Notes: a model not told the origin generated them from the sequence alone. A stretch of 64,000 bases of DNA from Helichrysum umbraculigerum (GCA_949592205.1 CATIUR010000003.1:19058501-19122500), one strand, 5' to 3'; positions 44,921-56,630 are shown, counted from the stretch's first letter. Program-made: numbers and translations.

Positions 44921-47414
44921 TGTGACACCCGTCAAATTAGGACTAGTGATTAGTGCCTAATCAAGTGTTTATATGTGTAATTAGTGCTTTGATAGGCTAA
45001 TTACTGTATCAATTAATATATATATGTATATATTGTTTGTTGAATATATATGTACAAGTAAACGATTTGATTAAATCGCGCTCAATTCAAATCGAATGTA
45101 TTTCGGTTTAATAAAATGCGGACGTTGGTGAACAATTTAATTAAATAATGTAACATTATTTGATAATGCAATTATATCAAGAATATTATTTGGAGAATAT
45201 CTCAAGTCAAGTTCATAATGTACAAACGAAGTCTACGCGATTAAAGTAGTAAACGCGCAAACAAAGCAAAACAAACTAAGTTATAATTATAACTCAAGTA
45301 TTAAGAAATTGGTGAAATACTTCAAGGCAAACATTAGATAAATATCCGGGTTTTTACAAATTATAATTCAATGTTCATAAAATTATTTAAACGTTTAAAC
45401 AATCGGAAAAAAAAAAAAAAAAAAACGAAAACGAACACCGCACGGAGCGCGGGTACAGAAATTAAAAAGATGGAGACCCACACTTTGGTGGGCCCCCACC
45501 CTCCAAAAATGCAGCCCCTATCATCATCCACCTTCCTTCCTCTTTTTCATTTCATCTAACCAAACACACACACACAACTAAAACACTCTCAACCAAATCA
45601 TCACCAAATTTCGGAATCACCAAATCGACCCTCAAAAATTTCATTTTCGGAATCCTCACTACAAGTGGAACAAGATTAACAAAAGCAACAACATCATTTT
45701 CGGCCTCAAATCGCTTCAAAATTCGATTGTAAGGATTTTTATAAAAACTCTTAGATCTATCAAATGTGTCTTTGTTTTAGTGTTATAATGTTGTATTTAA
45801 CTATATATGTCCAAATACATGAAAGAAACATGATTTTACAGCTGGAAAACGAGTTTAATTTGGGTTTTGAGGTTGAAAATCTCGTCAGTCGCAAGTTTCT
45901 GGGCTGATGTTCATCTATGCGACACAAGCATTGTGTCGCATACTATGTCGCATAAAACCCGTTATGTCGCATCTTGTGTCGTACCAAACCGTTAACGTCG
46001 TAACCCATACGACACAATATTGTGTCGTACACTATGTCGCAAATTATGTCGTATTTCTATACGACACAACCACTATGTCGCTATTAAATTAGCATTTCGT
46101 ATTCGATGCGACACAGTCCCTGTGTCGTATCCTTGTGTCGCATGACGTCTGCGACACAACCATTGTGTCGCATGTCAAATCTTTGTGTCGCATGTTGTGT
46201 CGCAAAACACAGAAAAACCAGAATTTTGAAGTAAAAGTTACTGTTCAAAAAAAAGTCAAATTTACTGTAGTAGTACTGTAGCAGTACTGTAGCAAAGTCA
46301 ACATTTTAGAATTATTATTATTACAAACCGTCACCAACGGGCCGTACACATTTTCAAAACTTACAAAACAGATTATTCAATCAACCAAGTCGTAGTAACT
46401 TGGATAATTTAGTCAATCAAGTCGTAGTAACTTGAAACAAAACAATTAATCAACCAAATCGTAGTAATTTGGACATATATAATTAAATAACAACTACAAA
46501 GGTAGTCTTTCGAGATACCGGTACAATTAATAACAATCAAGTGTCGTGGACACATTCAGGTTTCAAGTCTTTGGACATCAACTCACAGCTAATTACTTCA
46601 AGTTTATTAACTTAAACACTCCAAGACTCAGGTGAGTTTCATAGCCCCATTTTCACTGCTTTACAACTAGGGGTGTGATATTACTACTCGATTTTGTTTT
46701 ACAAGTAGAACGCAAGTGCCAAACTTCAAATACTACATGAGTTTCAAGCTAATCAATTTAAAGTCCTCCATAAGCATAGTCTCTAGTATTTTATAGCGTG
46801 AATGTTAGTATATGATATCATATGGGATTGACAATCCTCATCCGGGTTAGCACGCACTAACCGGTCAAACGGATGTATTAGCATTTGGGAAGACGAGTGT
46901 TGATTAGGCACTCGTAGGAGGCATTTCAAGTTAGGTTTCCTTAAGTGGGCCTGACAAATCAAGTTAAGCTCAGACTATGTGCTCATGGACAGTATAACTT
47001 TTATCTTGCTTAATTGCATTTTAAATTCAATATAAATCTTGCGGTTCTTACAACTATACATTGACATACAAACCTGTGAGCTCACCAGTGTTTTCGCTGA
47101 CCCATTTTAGTATTTATCACAGGTACCCAGCAGTAGTTTGGCTGCACAAGCAGGAATTATTAGCTCGAGTCAGCATACATACAACTAGAGATTGGACTGC
47201 ATTATTATATTTTGTAAAAGTAATTATGCTATGTAATCTCTCAATTTCAGGAACCGAGCTAATGTAACTATATTTTGATGTAAACATTTACTTTATTTAT
47301 ACAAGTTTAAAACGACGCATATAGTGGTCGTTCATTATATCTTATGTGCTTTGTATATTGATTAGTGACACCCAAATCAAGCTTCCGCAAATCGTTAAAT
47401 TTGGGGGTGTCACA
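44921..47414 (+). mobile_element. Solo LTR nested in LTR 3, TSD AGGTT
   Basis: TGTGACACCC...GGGTGTCACA, 2,494 bp, flanked by AGGTT at 44916-44920 and 47415-47419. The intact sequence is seen in LTRs 1, 2 and 4. Its end block 'ttccgcaaatcgttaaattt' and the 'accgtcaccaacgggccgtac' landmark (about 46328-46349) place it in plus orientation in the same superfamily. It is absent from LTR 4, so it inserted after the segmental duplication or was never copied. Its short ORFs (45371, 45907, 47061) look incidental. Confidence 0.9.
45917..46205. repeat. Dyad array TGTGTCGCA / TGCGACACA
   Basis: More than fifteen copies of GTGTCGCA, ATGTCGCA, GCGACACA or close variants, in both orientations within 290 bp, many forming close inverted pairs. 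It is upstream of the 'accgtcaccaacgggcc' landmark, like the CGACACT array at 11536-11864. Confidence 0.85.
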
Positions 47415-47925
47415 AGGTTTGAGTGTGTTTGGTGTGTGTAAAATGAAATGAAAAAGGGGAAGGAATGGGGTTTTAAGGAGGTGGGTCGGTTGGGTTGGGT
47501 TCGCGGGTCAGGGTCGACCCGTTTGGGTCTCGGCTCGTGTGGTTGTGTTTCCGAATTTTGTATCACGAGTTGCAGTCGGTTAAATCCCGTAGTTGTTTAA
47601 TTGTTATTTCACGTTATATGTTAAGGTGTACCCGAAATATTTTTTAGTCAAAGTATTTTATCAAAATGCTTTATCTCGAGTTATAAGTTTATAAAAATAC
47701 AATTTAGTTATAATTCGCTTGTCAAGGTGCGTTTTGCGCGGTTTCGTCACGTAGGATATGTTTTTATCAATAAGTAGTACTTGTAATACATTCTCAAAAT
47801 GTATTAATGTAAATAACGTTTGTTTGGATAATTCCACATTATTTATAAATTTGTCACCAACGTCCCTATTTGTTAATGTCGGACTTCGTCCGGTCCATCC
47901 GTGTACGATTTGTTCAAGTAGTACA

Positions 47926-47933
<8 letters not shown>

Positions 47934-48006
<73 letters not shown>
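47934..48006. repeat. (TA)n microsatellite in LTR 3
   Basis: About 36 TA units. LTR 1 has about 12, LTR 2 about 9. LTR 4 has its run split by a MITE, so the site is highly length-variable. Confidence 0.9.
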
Positions 48007-48009
<3 letters not shown>

Positions 48010-48128
48010 CATCATATATATATAATTAATTAAGTACTGTACTTAGTCCTATTTCGTACTAAATACACGTAATAAGCACCTGATTAGGCACAGTAATGAT
48101 AGCCTAAATTGCCGGGTGTTACACACTT

Positions 48129-48582
48129 CTCACCTCCTCATTAGCTTATCTCCCTTCCATCACTTTTGCCCCTTCTCGAAGGAACCTACCCTTTTACTTT
48201 GAACCTATCTTTTAATCTTTGTAGACATTTTTTTACTTTACGTTTTTGGCTTTTTTATAAGCCTTCATAATATACAAAATGCAGTACAAAAGGATAATAT
48301 GTCTAATATAAAATACATAACAAAACAAATAATATGTACTAAAACTATATATATAAACAATAAAATGCAGTATAATTTTATACAAAATGCAGTTCAATAT
48401 ATAAAAAATGAAGTAAAAACAATAAAATGCAGTATAACTTTATACAAAATGAAAATATGTATAATACAAAATGCAGTACAATATATAACTATGTAGTGAA
48501 AACAACCAAATGCAGTATAATTTTATACAAAATGTAGTACAAAAATGAAAATATGTATAATAAAAAATATGGTAGAAACAAA
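48129..48582. other. Flank between composite element and Harbinger transposon
   Basis: Noncoding. From 48270 it is AT-rich with repeated 'aaaatgcagta' and 'ttttatacaaaatg' words, similar to the repeats at 1-1000. The same sequence is present at 60462-60915. Confidence 0.6.
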
Positions 48583-48585
48583 TAA

Positions 48586-50610
48586 GACCACTCCCATCGG
48601 GTATCGTCGGTGGCCGTCGGTTCAAACCGACGAAACCGACGCCGATGGCACGGAATCGTCGGTTTGGCCGTCGGTTCCGGCCCTTCGGTTTGGCGACGAG
48701 AGGGGACGGTGAGAGTGGGGCCCATTTTTGTTTTTTGTTTTTTTTAAAAAAACTAGCCGTTGAAAAAAAAAAACAAAAAAAAAAACACTTTTTTTTCCAA
48801 CGGTTGGGAACAATTCCGTTGGTTTTTTTTTAAATTTTTTTTTTAAAAAATCCAACTTTTCAACTATAAATATACCTCCCATTTTCCAAACAATTCATAC
48901 CAAACTCAATACAAATTCCATCTACTCTCTAAATTTCTATACATTTTACCACTTTCACATATTTATAAAATGTCTTCCGATTCCGATCTCGAAGATTTGC
49001 AACCGCTTAATGACATTTTTGATCCGGAGTACGCGATCAATGTTATTAACGCCATATCCTCCGAATCGTCCGACGACAACGAAGAAATAATTCCGATCCC
49101 GAGAGCTCCACGTCGATACTTTCCGAGAAATCGTGAAGCAATGGGGCAACATTTGTTTCTGGACTACTTTGCCGACGAGCCAACATTTCCGGCGGATGTA
49201 TTTCGACGCCGGTATCGGATGAGTAAGCCATTATTTATCAGTATATGTCAACGTATTATATCATACTCTCAAGAACCGGTCCCGGAATATTTTCAGTACT
49301 TTCATCAACGTTTAGATTGTACCGGTAGACCCGGTTTCAATGTTTTTCAAAAATGCACTTCCGCCGTTCGTCAATTGGCATATGGTTGTGCGGCGGATGC
49401 TTTTGACGAATATTTGCATATGGGTGAACAAACCTCATATTTGTGTTTGGATAATTTTTGCAAATGCAATTTTCATTTATACTCTACGGAGTATTTAAGG
49501 AAACCCACTGAACAAGATGTTATTCGTTTGCATCAACGACATGCCGAGTTGCATGGTTTTCCTGGTATGCTCGGCAGTTTAGATTGTATGCATTGGCCGT
49601 GGAAAAATTGTCCAGTTGCATGGCAGGGTCAATATACCAGAGGTGATCAAGGACGTCCCACAATCATGCTCGAGGCGGTTGCCTCTTATGATTTGTGGAT
49701 TTGGCATGCTTTTTTTGGTCCGGCAGGGTCGAGCAACGACATTAATGTACTTAATCAATCGGATTTGTTCTCCGATTTGATGCAAGATAGAGCTCCACAA
49801 GTTAACTTCACTATTGCCGGACAACAATTCACCAGAGGGTATTATCTAGCGGATGGGATATACCAGAGTGGGCGACTATCGTAAAGTCGTTTAGGCATCC
49901 ACTAACTGCAGCCGAGTCTCGTTTCAAGAGATACCAAGAATCGGCAAGGAAAGATGTGGAACGAGCATTCGGTGTGCTTCAAGGTAGGTGGCAAATCATC
50001 AAGAACCCGGCTAGGCCATATAGCACGAACAAGATCAAAAGAATCATGTATGCTTGTGTCATTCTGCATAACATGATAACTGAGGACAACGGAAGAAATA
50101 TTTGTCAACTAGAAGAAGATTACCCCTCTGATCCGTCAAACATGCCAAGAAAAACGTGGGAAGAAAGAGTTGAAACTTCATTGCGGATGGACAAGGAATT
50201 ACGTGATCGAGACGTTCATCATCAACTCCGCAACGCGCTGATCGAACACATTGCGCATCTACCACCAAATTTCCGTATTCGTTAAAATGTTGCATTTCAA
50301 TATTATGTAACGTTTAGTTTTTAATTATTGTACTTTTTTAATTTTTAGGATTTGTAGTTTTTTATTTTAAAATTAATGGATTTATAATTTTTAGGAATTT
50401 GTAATTTTTATATTTTTAATGAAGTGTGTTTTTATTTGAATTATTGAATTTAAATTGATTAATTAATTATGCAGTGGGTCTCAGAAAATTAAGTGACGGA
50501 CCACTGATGGGAGTGGTCAGTAAGTTTCAGTCAGTTTATGGAAAAAGCTGACGTGATGCTGACGTAGCTCAATCAGTTTCAGTCAGTTTTTGTCACTGAT
50601 GGGAGTGGTC
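48586..50610 (+). mobile_element. PIF/Harbinger DNA transposon, left copy
   Basis: 2,025 bp. The ends are GACCACTCCCATCGG and, inverted, GACCACTCCCATCAG, with the target duplication TAA at 48583-48585 and 50611-50613. TAA/TTA duplication is the family signature. An extra inward copy of the end motif sits at about 50501-50518 ('ccactgatgggagtggtc'). It encodes the DDE transposase. The second, Myb/SANT-like protein usual in autonomous relatives is absent. Confidence 0.9.
48970..50285 (+). pseudogene. Harbinger (HARBI1/ALP1-like) transposase with one frameshift
   Basis: DDE-type nuclease that cuts and joins transposon ends. ATG at 48970, frame 1 runs 304 residues to 49884. The catalytic region shows 'GSLDCMHWPWKNC' (first Asp, residue 205) and 'GSSNDINVLNQ' (second Asp, 257). 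Frame 2 then continues to 50285 with the third acidic block 'VERAFGVLQGRW' and 'IKRIMYACVILHNMI'. The two frames meet near 49863-49866, where one missing base accounts for the shift. All three acidic residues are therefore present in the DNA but not in one frame. The N-terminus is acidic (SSDSDLEDLQPLND, ESSDDNEE). The damage is minimal, so inactivation looks recent. The right copy ends before this point, so its frame cannot be checked. Confidence 0.85.
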
Positions 50611-50613
50611 TAA

Positions 50614-51730
50614 TACGTACTAAAAATATAATGCATTCACCCATGTCATAAAATTAAGTCAATCTCAAATCCTAACCATTCATTTATTTCCTTTAATTCC
50701 AACCCTTAGATCAGAATCCAGATCGGACCATATCCTCCAATCACCATAAAGCATACAAACCACACCATAGAAAAAATTTACCATCGTATATAATCAGACA
50801 TTAGCAAAAAAAACACATAGTCCACACCATGAAAACACACACATCAATCATTTTCTCTCATCTCTCCCCACCACCATCACCACTCACTGCGCGACACCAA
50901 CCACCGAGGACACCACCACCACCACCATCACCGGGCGCCTTTAAGACCGACAACCCCTCCGACCGCTGAGAAATGCCTTAAATGATGGTTCGAAATGGCA
51001 GATCTCTACCAATCTGTAGCACAAGCGCTAGATTCACACAAATCCGAGCCGCCACTGTCAATTTTTAAGGTTTTGGTTTATTTTTAGTCAGATCTTAACC
51101 TTTAGTTTTATAAATTAATTTTTTTTCCTTGTCATTTTGTGCTTTGGTAATATTCGTTGAGATTTTAAGAAAATTGAAAAAAATGCGCCGTGTTTTTGTT
51201 GCATCTTGCAAGTTCTTGTTACATTTTTTTTTTCTTTCTAAAATCTCCTATTTTTTAGCTGTTCGTGTAAATCTATTATTTTTGTTTCAGATCTACGATA
51301 AGTTATTCGGAGTATTTATAACTTTAAAGCTGGAACAATAGATGTTTAAAGTTTTTAAAAATGGTTATGTAAGATACAATATACGGTTAAAGATGATCAT
51401 AACAAGAGACATAAATTTGATTTCTTGAATTAAAAAATTGATGACCCCTATATATCTACTATTGTTGACTAGATTTGTGTCATCAATAGTCGTCTTTACT
51501 TTTTATGTTAGAAATTGAGCGATTACTTTTATTTTGCAGTAATTTTTGGATATTAAATTTTGATTTTGATGTTCTTAATTGTTTTCGGTGTTATGTGAAT
51601 GGGTTAGCTTGATTGTTTTAGATTTGATGTCCTATTAGGTTTAATTTGTAGGGTTGAAATATGATGCCTATTTGACGTCCTATTAGGTTTAATTTGGAGG
51701 GTTGAAATTAAATGTCATATTGTGTCATCA
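50614..51730. other. Unassigned stretch between Harbinger and MITE
   Basis: No gene is supported. About 50820-50990 is C- and A-rich with 'caccaccacc' runs, like a 5' untranslated region. A continuous coding frame is missing. 51600-51710 repeats a 'cctattaggtttaatttg.agggttgaaat' unit twice. Confidence 0.45.
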
Positions 51731-52070
51731 GACTGGTCCCAACAGTTTAGTCGGTTGGGAACCGCCGAAGCATCCTAAAGCGACATTGATGGTACCGCTT
51801 GTGCGGTTGTTTCATCCCTTTTCCTTTTTCGGCAAACCGAAGAAAGAAAACAAAATTTTCATGGGGCTCAGCTGTAATTTAATGTATTGCTAATTATTGT
51901 TTAGTGTGTGTAAATGTAATTATATTGGTAAATATGGGGTCCAAAAATTAAATGAAGAAAGGATTGTTGGTAGTGCTTTGTTAGTCTTTTGTCAGTTTTG
52001 GATGTGCTGACGTGGCGATCAGCTGGCACAAGGGAAGAAGGAAGTGACAAAAGCACTGTTGGGAGTGGTC
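51731..52070. mobile_element. 340 bp Harbinger-type MITE
   Basis: Left end GACTGGTCCCAACAG, right end inverted GACCACTCCCAACAG, flanked by TCATCA on both sides (3 bp TCA within it is the likely target). The terminus differs by one base from that of the 2,025 bp Harbinger element 1.1 kb to the left. The subterminal 'ttagtcttttgtcagtttt' and 'gctgacgtggcgatcagc' also resemble that element. It has no transposase. Confidence 0.75.
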
Positions 52071-52319
52071 TCATCAAGTTTATTGCGTATTAGTGGGTGT
52101 TTGGCTTAACTTATGAAAATGAGCTTATTGCTTTTTTGGCTTTTTAGCTTATGAGTTCAAAAGCCCTTTTGGAAAAGCTCCAACTTCCCCAACTTCCTAG
52201 TTTCAAAAAGAAGAGCTTTTTACCATCTAAAAATTAAAAAGCTAAAATGGTGTTTGGCAATTAAAAAGAGCTTATGAGTTATGACCATGCTAAAAAGCTC
52301 CTCTCAAAAGCCAAGTCAA

Positions 52320-52620
52320 ACACCTACCGTCACAAAATAAATGTCTACATTTTAATATATCACAAATAAGTGTCTACATTTTTATCTGTATATGTCTCAA
52401 AATAATTGTCTACTTGACAAAAAAAAATAATACAAAAAATAACTATTTAAAATCATTGAACTCCTTATATTACTTTTATTAATTAATGTTAATAATATAT
52501 TTTTTATATAAATTCAGTTAAACTTACCCTCAATATAAAGTCAGAAAAAATTATAATTTATTTGACTTATTTTTATTTCAAAAAAAATGTTGTGGGTATT
52601 TTTTGAGACCGAGGGAGTGT
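52320..52620. mobile_element. Stowaway-like MITE, degenerate
   Basis: Left 'taccgtcacaaaataaatgt' and right 'ttttttgagaccgagggagt' resemble the ends of Stowaway elements (CTCCCTCCGTCYCAAAATAA). Internal 'aataagtgtctacattttta' repeats fit. The right part is included in the tandem duplication that starts at 52518. Confidence 0.5.
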
Positions 52621-53873
52621 GTTAGGTGTGGCTCTATATTTTAGCCTGAAAAAAGAAACAATTTTAGCATACCAATTATCTACACGTAAGCTTATCTTCA
52701 TGATTATATTTATGTATCGAAAAAAGGTATATCGGCTTGCTATACAAAACGATAATTTTATACTCATAAGTCAACTTTTACGAGTCGAGTAAAAAATTCA
52801 AAAAATGAGGTGACTTGAACTCCGACTCTTAAATAACTTTGATTCTTACGAGTCGTTTATTGACTCTTTCAAATCGTATGTGACTTTTACGAGCCTAAAA
52901 GAGTCAGAAAACCAAACAAACATTTACTTTAATGTAATATAAAAAATTAAATAACAAATTCGAGAAAGAAATGACTATTATTTATTTTAATTTAAGTTTT
53001 TGTGTTAATTTTCGGTTAACGACTTAAATATCGCCTCTCACCATGTTTTACTTCTCTTCAAAAACAAAATTTTAAACAATAATATACATATATGTATACT
53101 TATTGTAAAATATTGACTCTTACGAGTCGAGTCACGAGTCGTGAGTTATTAATTGAGATTCCGAGTCACGAGTTAACAACTATGATACAAGTAGTGAGTA
53201 AAATTTGTCTCGGGTTACATCCCCTTTACTGGTACAAGTACCAAATGCAACACAGGAAACTGTCCTGGAACCATTTGAAAATGACCTGAATGCACGAAGA
53301 CGATATGAATCGCCAAGAAAACAAAAATCCATATTGAAGATCATTTAAACCATTAGAAATTATTCCGCGCTGTAGCTTTGCGCGGGTACAAGGCTAGTGA
53401 TGTTTAAAGTCTAAGGACCTTTCTTCAGCTAGGAAACTTTGATTTTCTGAAGACGCAAGTGCCCTAGGATGCAATTACGCAATCGAATGGTGTGCTACAC
53501 GATAGTTCACTAGACCACTACTATAGAAGACAACTCTAAATTTGGATTCATTGCCAAATTTCAAAGACTAAAATCGACGCACATTCAAACTATAAATGTA
53601 AACCCAAAAAATTATGATCTGGTTTAGTTACATCAATGATTCACTTCAAATTATATTAGGGAATACTGGTGTGTGTGATGCTAGCCTAGTAGTGCTCGTC
53701 TGTAATGGTATACGTTCGGCTGTAGGTTGTCTACGAGATATAAACTCGTGTGCATGGACTACGCACGGTTCAACATATATATAACAGTACACAAGGAATT
53801 AGTAGTTTTAGCAGTACATATCATCACCTCGTGTATATTTACTAATGAATCAAATAAAAAACAGAAATTCTGA
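52518..53873. repeat. 1.36 kb tandem duplication, copy A
   Basis: Copy B (53903-55228) matches with few differences at an offset of 1,355 bp. Copy A has about 31 extra bases with the Stowaway end ('gagaccgagggag') near 52590-52622. The junction holds an additional short repeat 'acttaaacttaccctcaata' at about 53873-53896. The ORF 53092-53289 recurs in copy B (one residue changed) but has no known domain. Confidence 0.9.
53364..53397 (+). mobile_element. Helitron 3' terminus in copy A
   Basis: Hairpin CCGCGC-tgtagcttt-GCGCGG, then 'gtacaagg', then CTAG followed by T. Classic Helitron 3' end. The 5' TC end was not found. Confidence 0.65.
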
Positions 53874-53902
53874 ACTTAAACTTACCCTCAATATAAATTG
53901 AC

Positions 53903-55228
53903 TTAAACTTACCCTCAATATAAAGTCAGAAAAAGTTAACATTTATTTGACTTATTATTATTCCAAAAAAAATGTTTAGGTGTGGCTCCATATTTTAGCC
54001 AGAAAAAAGAAACAATTTTAGCATACCAATTTTCTACACATAAGCTTATCTTCATGATTATGTATCGAAAAAAGGTCAATCGGCTTGCTATACAAAACGA
54101 TAATTTTATACTCATAAGTCAACTTTTACGAGTCGAGTAAAAAATTCAAAAAATGAGGTGACTTGAACTCCGACTCTTAAATAACTTTGATTCTTACGAG
54201 TCGTTTATTGACTCTTTCAAATTGTGTGTGACTTTTACGAGTCTAAAAGAGTCAGAAAACCAAACAAACATTTACTTTAATGTAATATAAAAAATAAAAA
54301 ATTAAAAGATAAATTCGAGAAAGAAATGACTATTATTTATTTTAATTTAAGTTTTTGTGTTAATTTTCGGTTAACGACTTAAATATCGCCTCTCACCATG
54401 TTTTAATTCTCTTCAAAAACAAAATTTTAAACAATAATATACATATATGTATACTTATTGTAAAATATTGACTCTTACGAGTCGAGTCACGAGTCGTGAG
54501 TTATTAATTGAGATTCCGAGTCACGAGTTAACAACTATGATACAAGTAGTGAGTAAAATTTGTCTCGGGTTACATCCCATTTACTGGTACAAGTACCAAA
54601 TGCAACACAGGAAACTGTCCTGGAACCATTTGAAAATGACCTGAATGCACGAAGACGATATGAATCGCCAAGAAAACAAAAATCCATATTGAAGATCATT
54701 TAAACCATTAGAAATTATTCCGCGCTGTAGCTTTGCGCGGGTACAAGGCTAGTGATGTTTAAAGTCTAAGGACCTTTCTTCAGCTAGGAAACTTTGATTT
54801 TCTGAAGACGCAAGTGCCCTAGGATGCAATTACGCAATCGAATGGTGTGCTACACGATAGTTCACTAGACCACTACTATAGAAGACAACTCTAAATTTGG
54901 ATTCATTGCCAAATTTCAAAGACTAAAATCGACGCACATTCAAACTATAAATGTAAACCCAAAAAATTATGATCTGGTTTAGTTACATCAATGATTCACT
55001 TCAAATTATATTAGGGAATACTGGTGTGTGTGATGCTAGCCTAGTAGTGCTCGTCTGTAATGGTATACGTTCGGCTGTAGGTTGTCTACGAGATATAAAC
55101 TCGTGTGCATGGACTACGCACGGTTCAACATATATATAACAGTACACAAGGAATTAGTAGTTTTAGCAGTACATATCATCACCTCGTGTATATTTACTAA
55201 TGAATCAAATAAAAAACAGAAATTCTGA
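53903..55228. repeat. 1.36 kb tandem duplication, copy B
   Basis: Includes the dyad stretch 'cttacgagtcgagtcacgag' near 54475 and a second Helitron 3' end with CTAG at 54749-54752. Few point differences from copy A indicate a recent event. Confidence 0.9.
54719..54752 (+). mobile_element. Helitron 3' terminus in copy B
   Basis: Identical to the copy A terminus. It is a by-product of the tandem duplication, not a second insertion. Confidence 0.65.
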
Positions 55229-55746
55229 AATTGATCGAAATTGATCAAAATTGAGATTGTAGTCTTGAAAGACTGAAATTGATCAAAAAAAATCTATATC
55301 ACTTTCCCACAACGTCCGTCCCACATTTTTTTTTATTATTCCAGTGCAAATAAACAATATATTTTTCAGAGTAACAGACATTTAAAAAATAATAATTAAT
55401 GTTCATGCTATTTTGAAATGTAGAGTTTTTCACAATTAAAAACATGACTTTGTTGATAATTCTCCCTTATTATCAATTTGTAGAGGATTATGAATAGTAA
55501 ATTTAGAACATTCTATCGAGGTCTGCAACTTGGGCCAATTTTGTTGACTTTACTGGAAAACTTTAATTTAATTTAAATACTCCATACATATTAATATCAT
55601 ATCGTGGGAATGGGTGATTTAAACAGAAAACTAGCACATTGAGACAGTAGGTGGAGTAAATTGAAAAATAGCTACATCAATTTCTATAATCTAAAAAAAT
55701 ATGGATTGTTCCGACATACTCCGTAATAAAAAGAAAATTTTACATT
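55229..55746. other. AT-rich spacer
   Basis: No gene or element is recognised. Confidence 0.5.
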
Positions 55747-55755
55747 AGGGTATTA

Positions 55756-56621
55756 GAGTAAGGTTCAAATGAGTACACCAATTTTGAATGAGAATGAGGG
55801 AACCAACAGATTTCTGTCATGTGTCACTTTATTCTCTCTCCTCCACACTTTATTCTCTCTCCTCCACATTTTTAAAAATTAAATATCTCACAAACGGTAA
55901 GTCGAAAAATCATGAAAATTGCACAATAAAATTCAGCGTTTTCTCCTCTTCGATTTGCCGTCCCTCAAGGCATACTTTTGACAACTTTTTTTTTTTTCTC
56001 ATTTTTTTGTGGGTTTCACAAATTAGTAACACATGTGTTAGTGATTAGTTGTACATTTAATTTGTGGTTAATGTTAGGGTTTAGGGTTAGGTTTAGGGTT
56101 TAGTAGGGTTTATGGTTTAGGGTTTATAAGGGTTTAGGGTTTAGAAGGGGTTCAAGGTTTAGGGTTTAGAAAGATTTAGGGTTTAGCGTTTCGTAAAGCG
56201 TTTAGGGTTTAGAGTTTGGGGTTTAGGGGTTAGGGTTTAGGGTTTAGGGTTTGAGGTTTGGGGTTTCGGGGAGAAACCCCAAACCTCAAACCCTAAACCC
56301 TAATCCCTAAACCCCAAACCCTAAACCCTAAACGCAACACTTTAACACATGTGTTAGTAAATGTGAAACTCACCAAAAAAATGAAAAAAAAAAAAAAAAA
56401 CTTTTCGAAAGTATGTCTTGAGGGACGGCAAATCGAAGAGGAGAAAACGACGAATTTAATGATGCAATTTTCATAATTTTTCGATTTATCGTTTGTGAGA
56501 TAATTGATGTTGGGGGTAAATGGGTTTTGTACATGTGGAACATTCTCTTTGTACACATGGCATGATATCTTTGGTTCCCTCATTCTCACATAAATTTCTA
56601 TTCTCATTTGAACCCTACCCT
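55756..56621. mobile_element. Mutator-like foldback element with 9 bp target duplication
   Basis: AGGGTATTA at 55747-55755 and 56622-56630 is a perfect 9 bp duplication, the Mutator-family size. The ends GAGTAAGGTTCAAATGAG and, inverted, AGGGTAGGGTTCAAATGAG start arms of about 280 bp. The arms include 'ttttctcctcttcgatttgc' and its complement, and 'taacacatgtgttagt' on both sides. The loop consists of telomere-like repeats. No transposase is present. Confidence 0.85.
56060..56335. repeat. Degenerate telomere-type repeats, inverted
   Basis: About 56070-56270 carries many TTTAGGG or GGTTTAGGG variants, and 56270-56335 carries the complement (CCCTAAA). The array switches strand inside the loop of the foldback element, so it can itself fold. 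Confidence 0.9.
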
Positions 56622-56630
56622 AGGGTATTA

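Larger units (their letters stand above)
28575..48123 (-). mobile_element. Composite gag-only LTR retrotransposon: LTR-internal-LTR-internal-LTR
   Basis: Three LTRs (28575-31335, 35731-38462, 42836-48123 including a nested LTR) alternate with two internal regions (31336-35730 and 38463-42835). All face the minus strand. The whole is flanked by one perfect duplication, CACTT at 28570-28574 and 48124-48128, so it entered this site once. Each unit has a tRNA-iMet PBS, a polypurine tract and gag-like ORFs with zinc knuckles. No protease, RT, RNase H or integrase was found in either internal region. This fits TR-GAG-type non-autonomous elements, which rely on enzymes from a related full element. 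The two internals are nearly identical, which implies recent unequal recombination. Confidence 0.85.
42836..48123 (-). repeat. LTR 3 (right LTR of the composite), split by a solo LTR
   Basis: Starts TGTAACACCC after a PBS (42821-42832) and ends GGGTGTTACA before CACTT. Without the nested LTR and its duplicated AGGTT (2,499 bp) it is about 2.79 kb. Part of the extra length over LTR 2 is a TA run of about 70 bp (47934-48006). Confidence 0.9.
42646..49850. repeat. Segmental duplication, left copy
   Basis: This block (end of the unit 2 leader, LTR 3, right flank, Harbinger element) is repeated in the same orientation at 57275-64000, where the window ends. Subtracting private insertions, both copies measure about 4.7 kb. 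The shared right flank, including the CACTT target duplication, proves copying of the locus rather than a second retroelement insertion. The right limit lies outside the window. Confidence 0.85.

Noticed and set aside
56060..56335. Chromosome end or true telomere
   Set aside because: Repeats are degenerate, change strand and lie inside an element with a target duplication on both sides.
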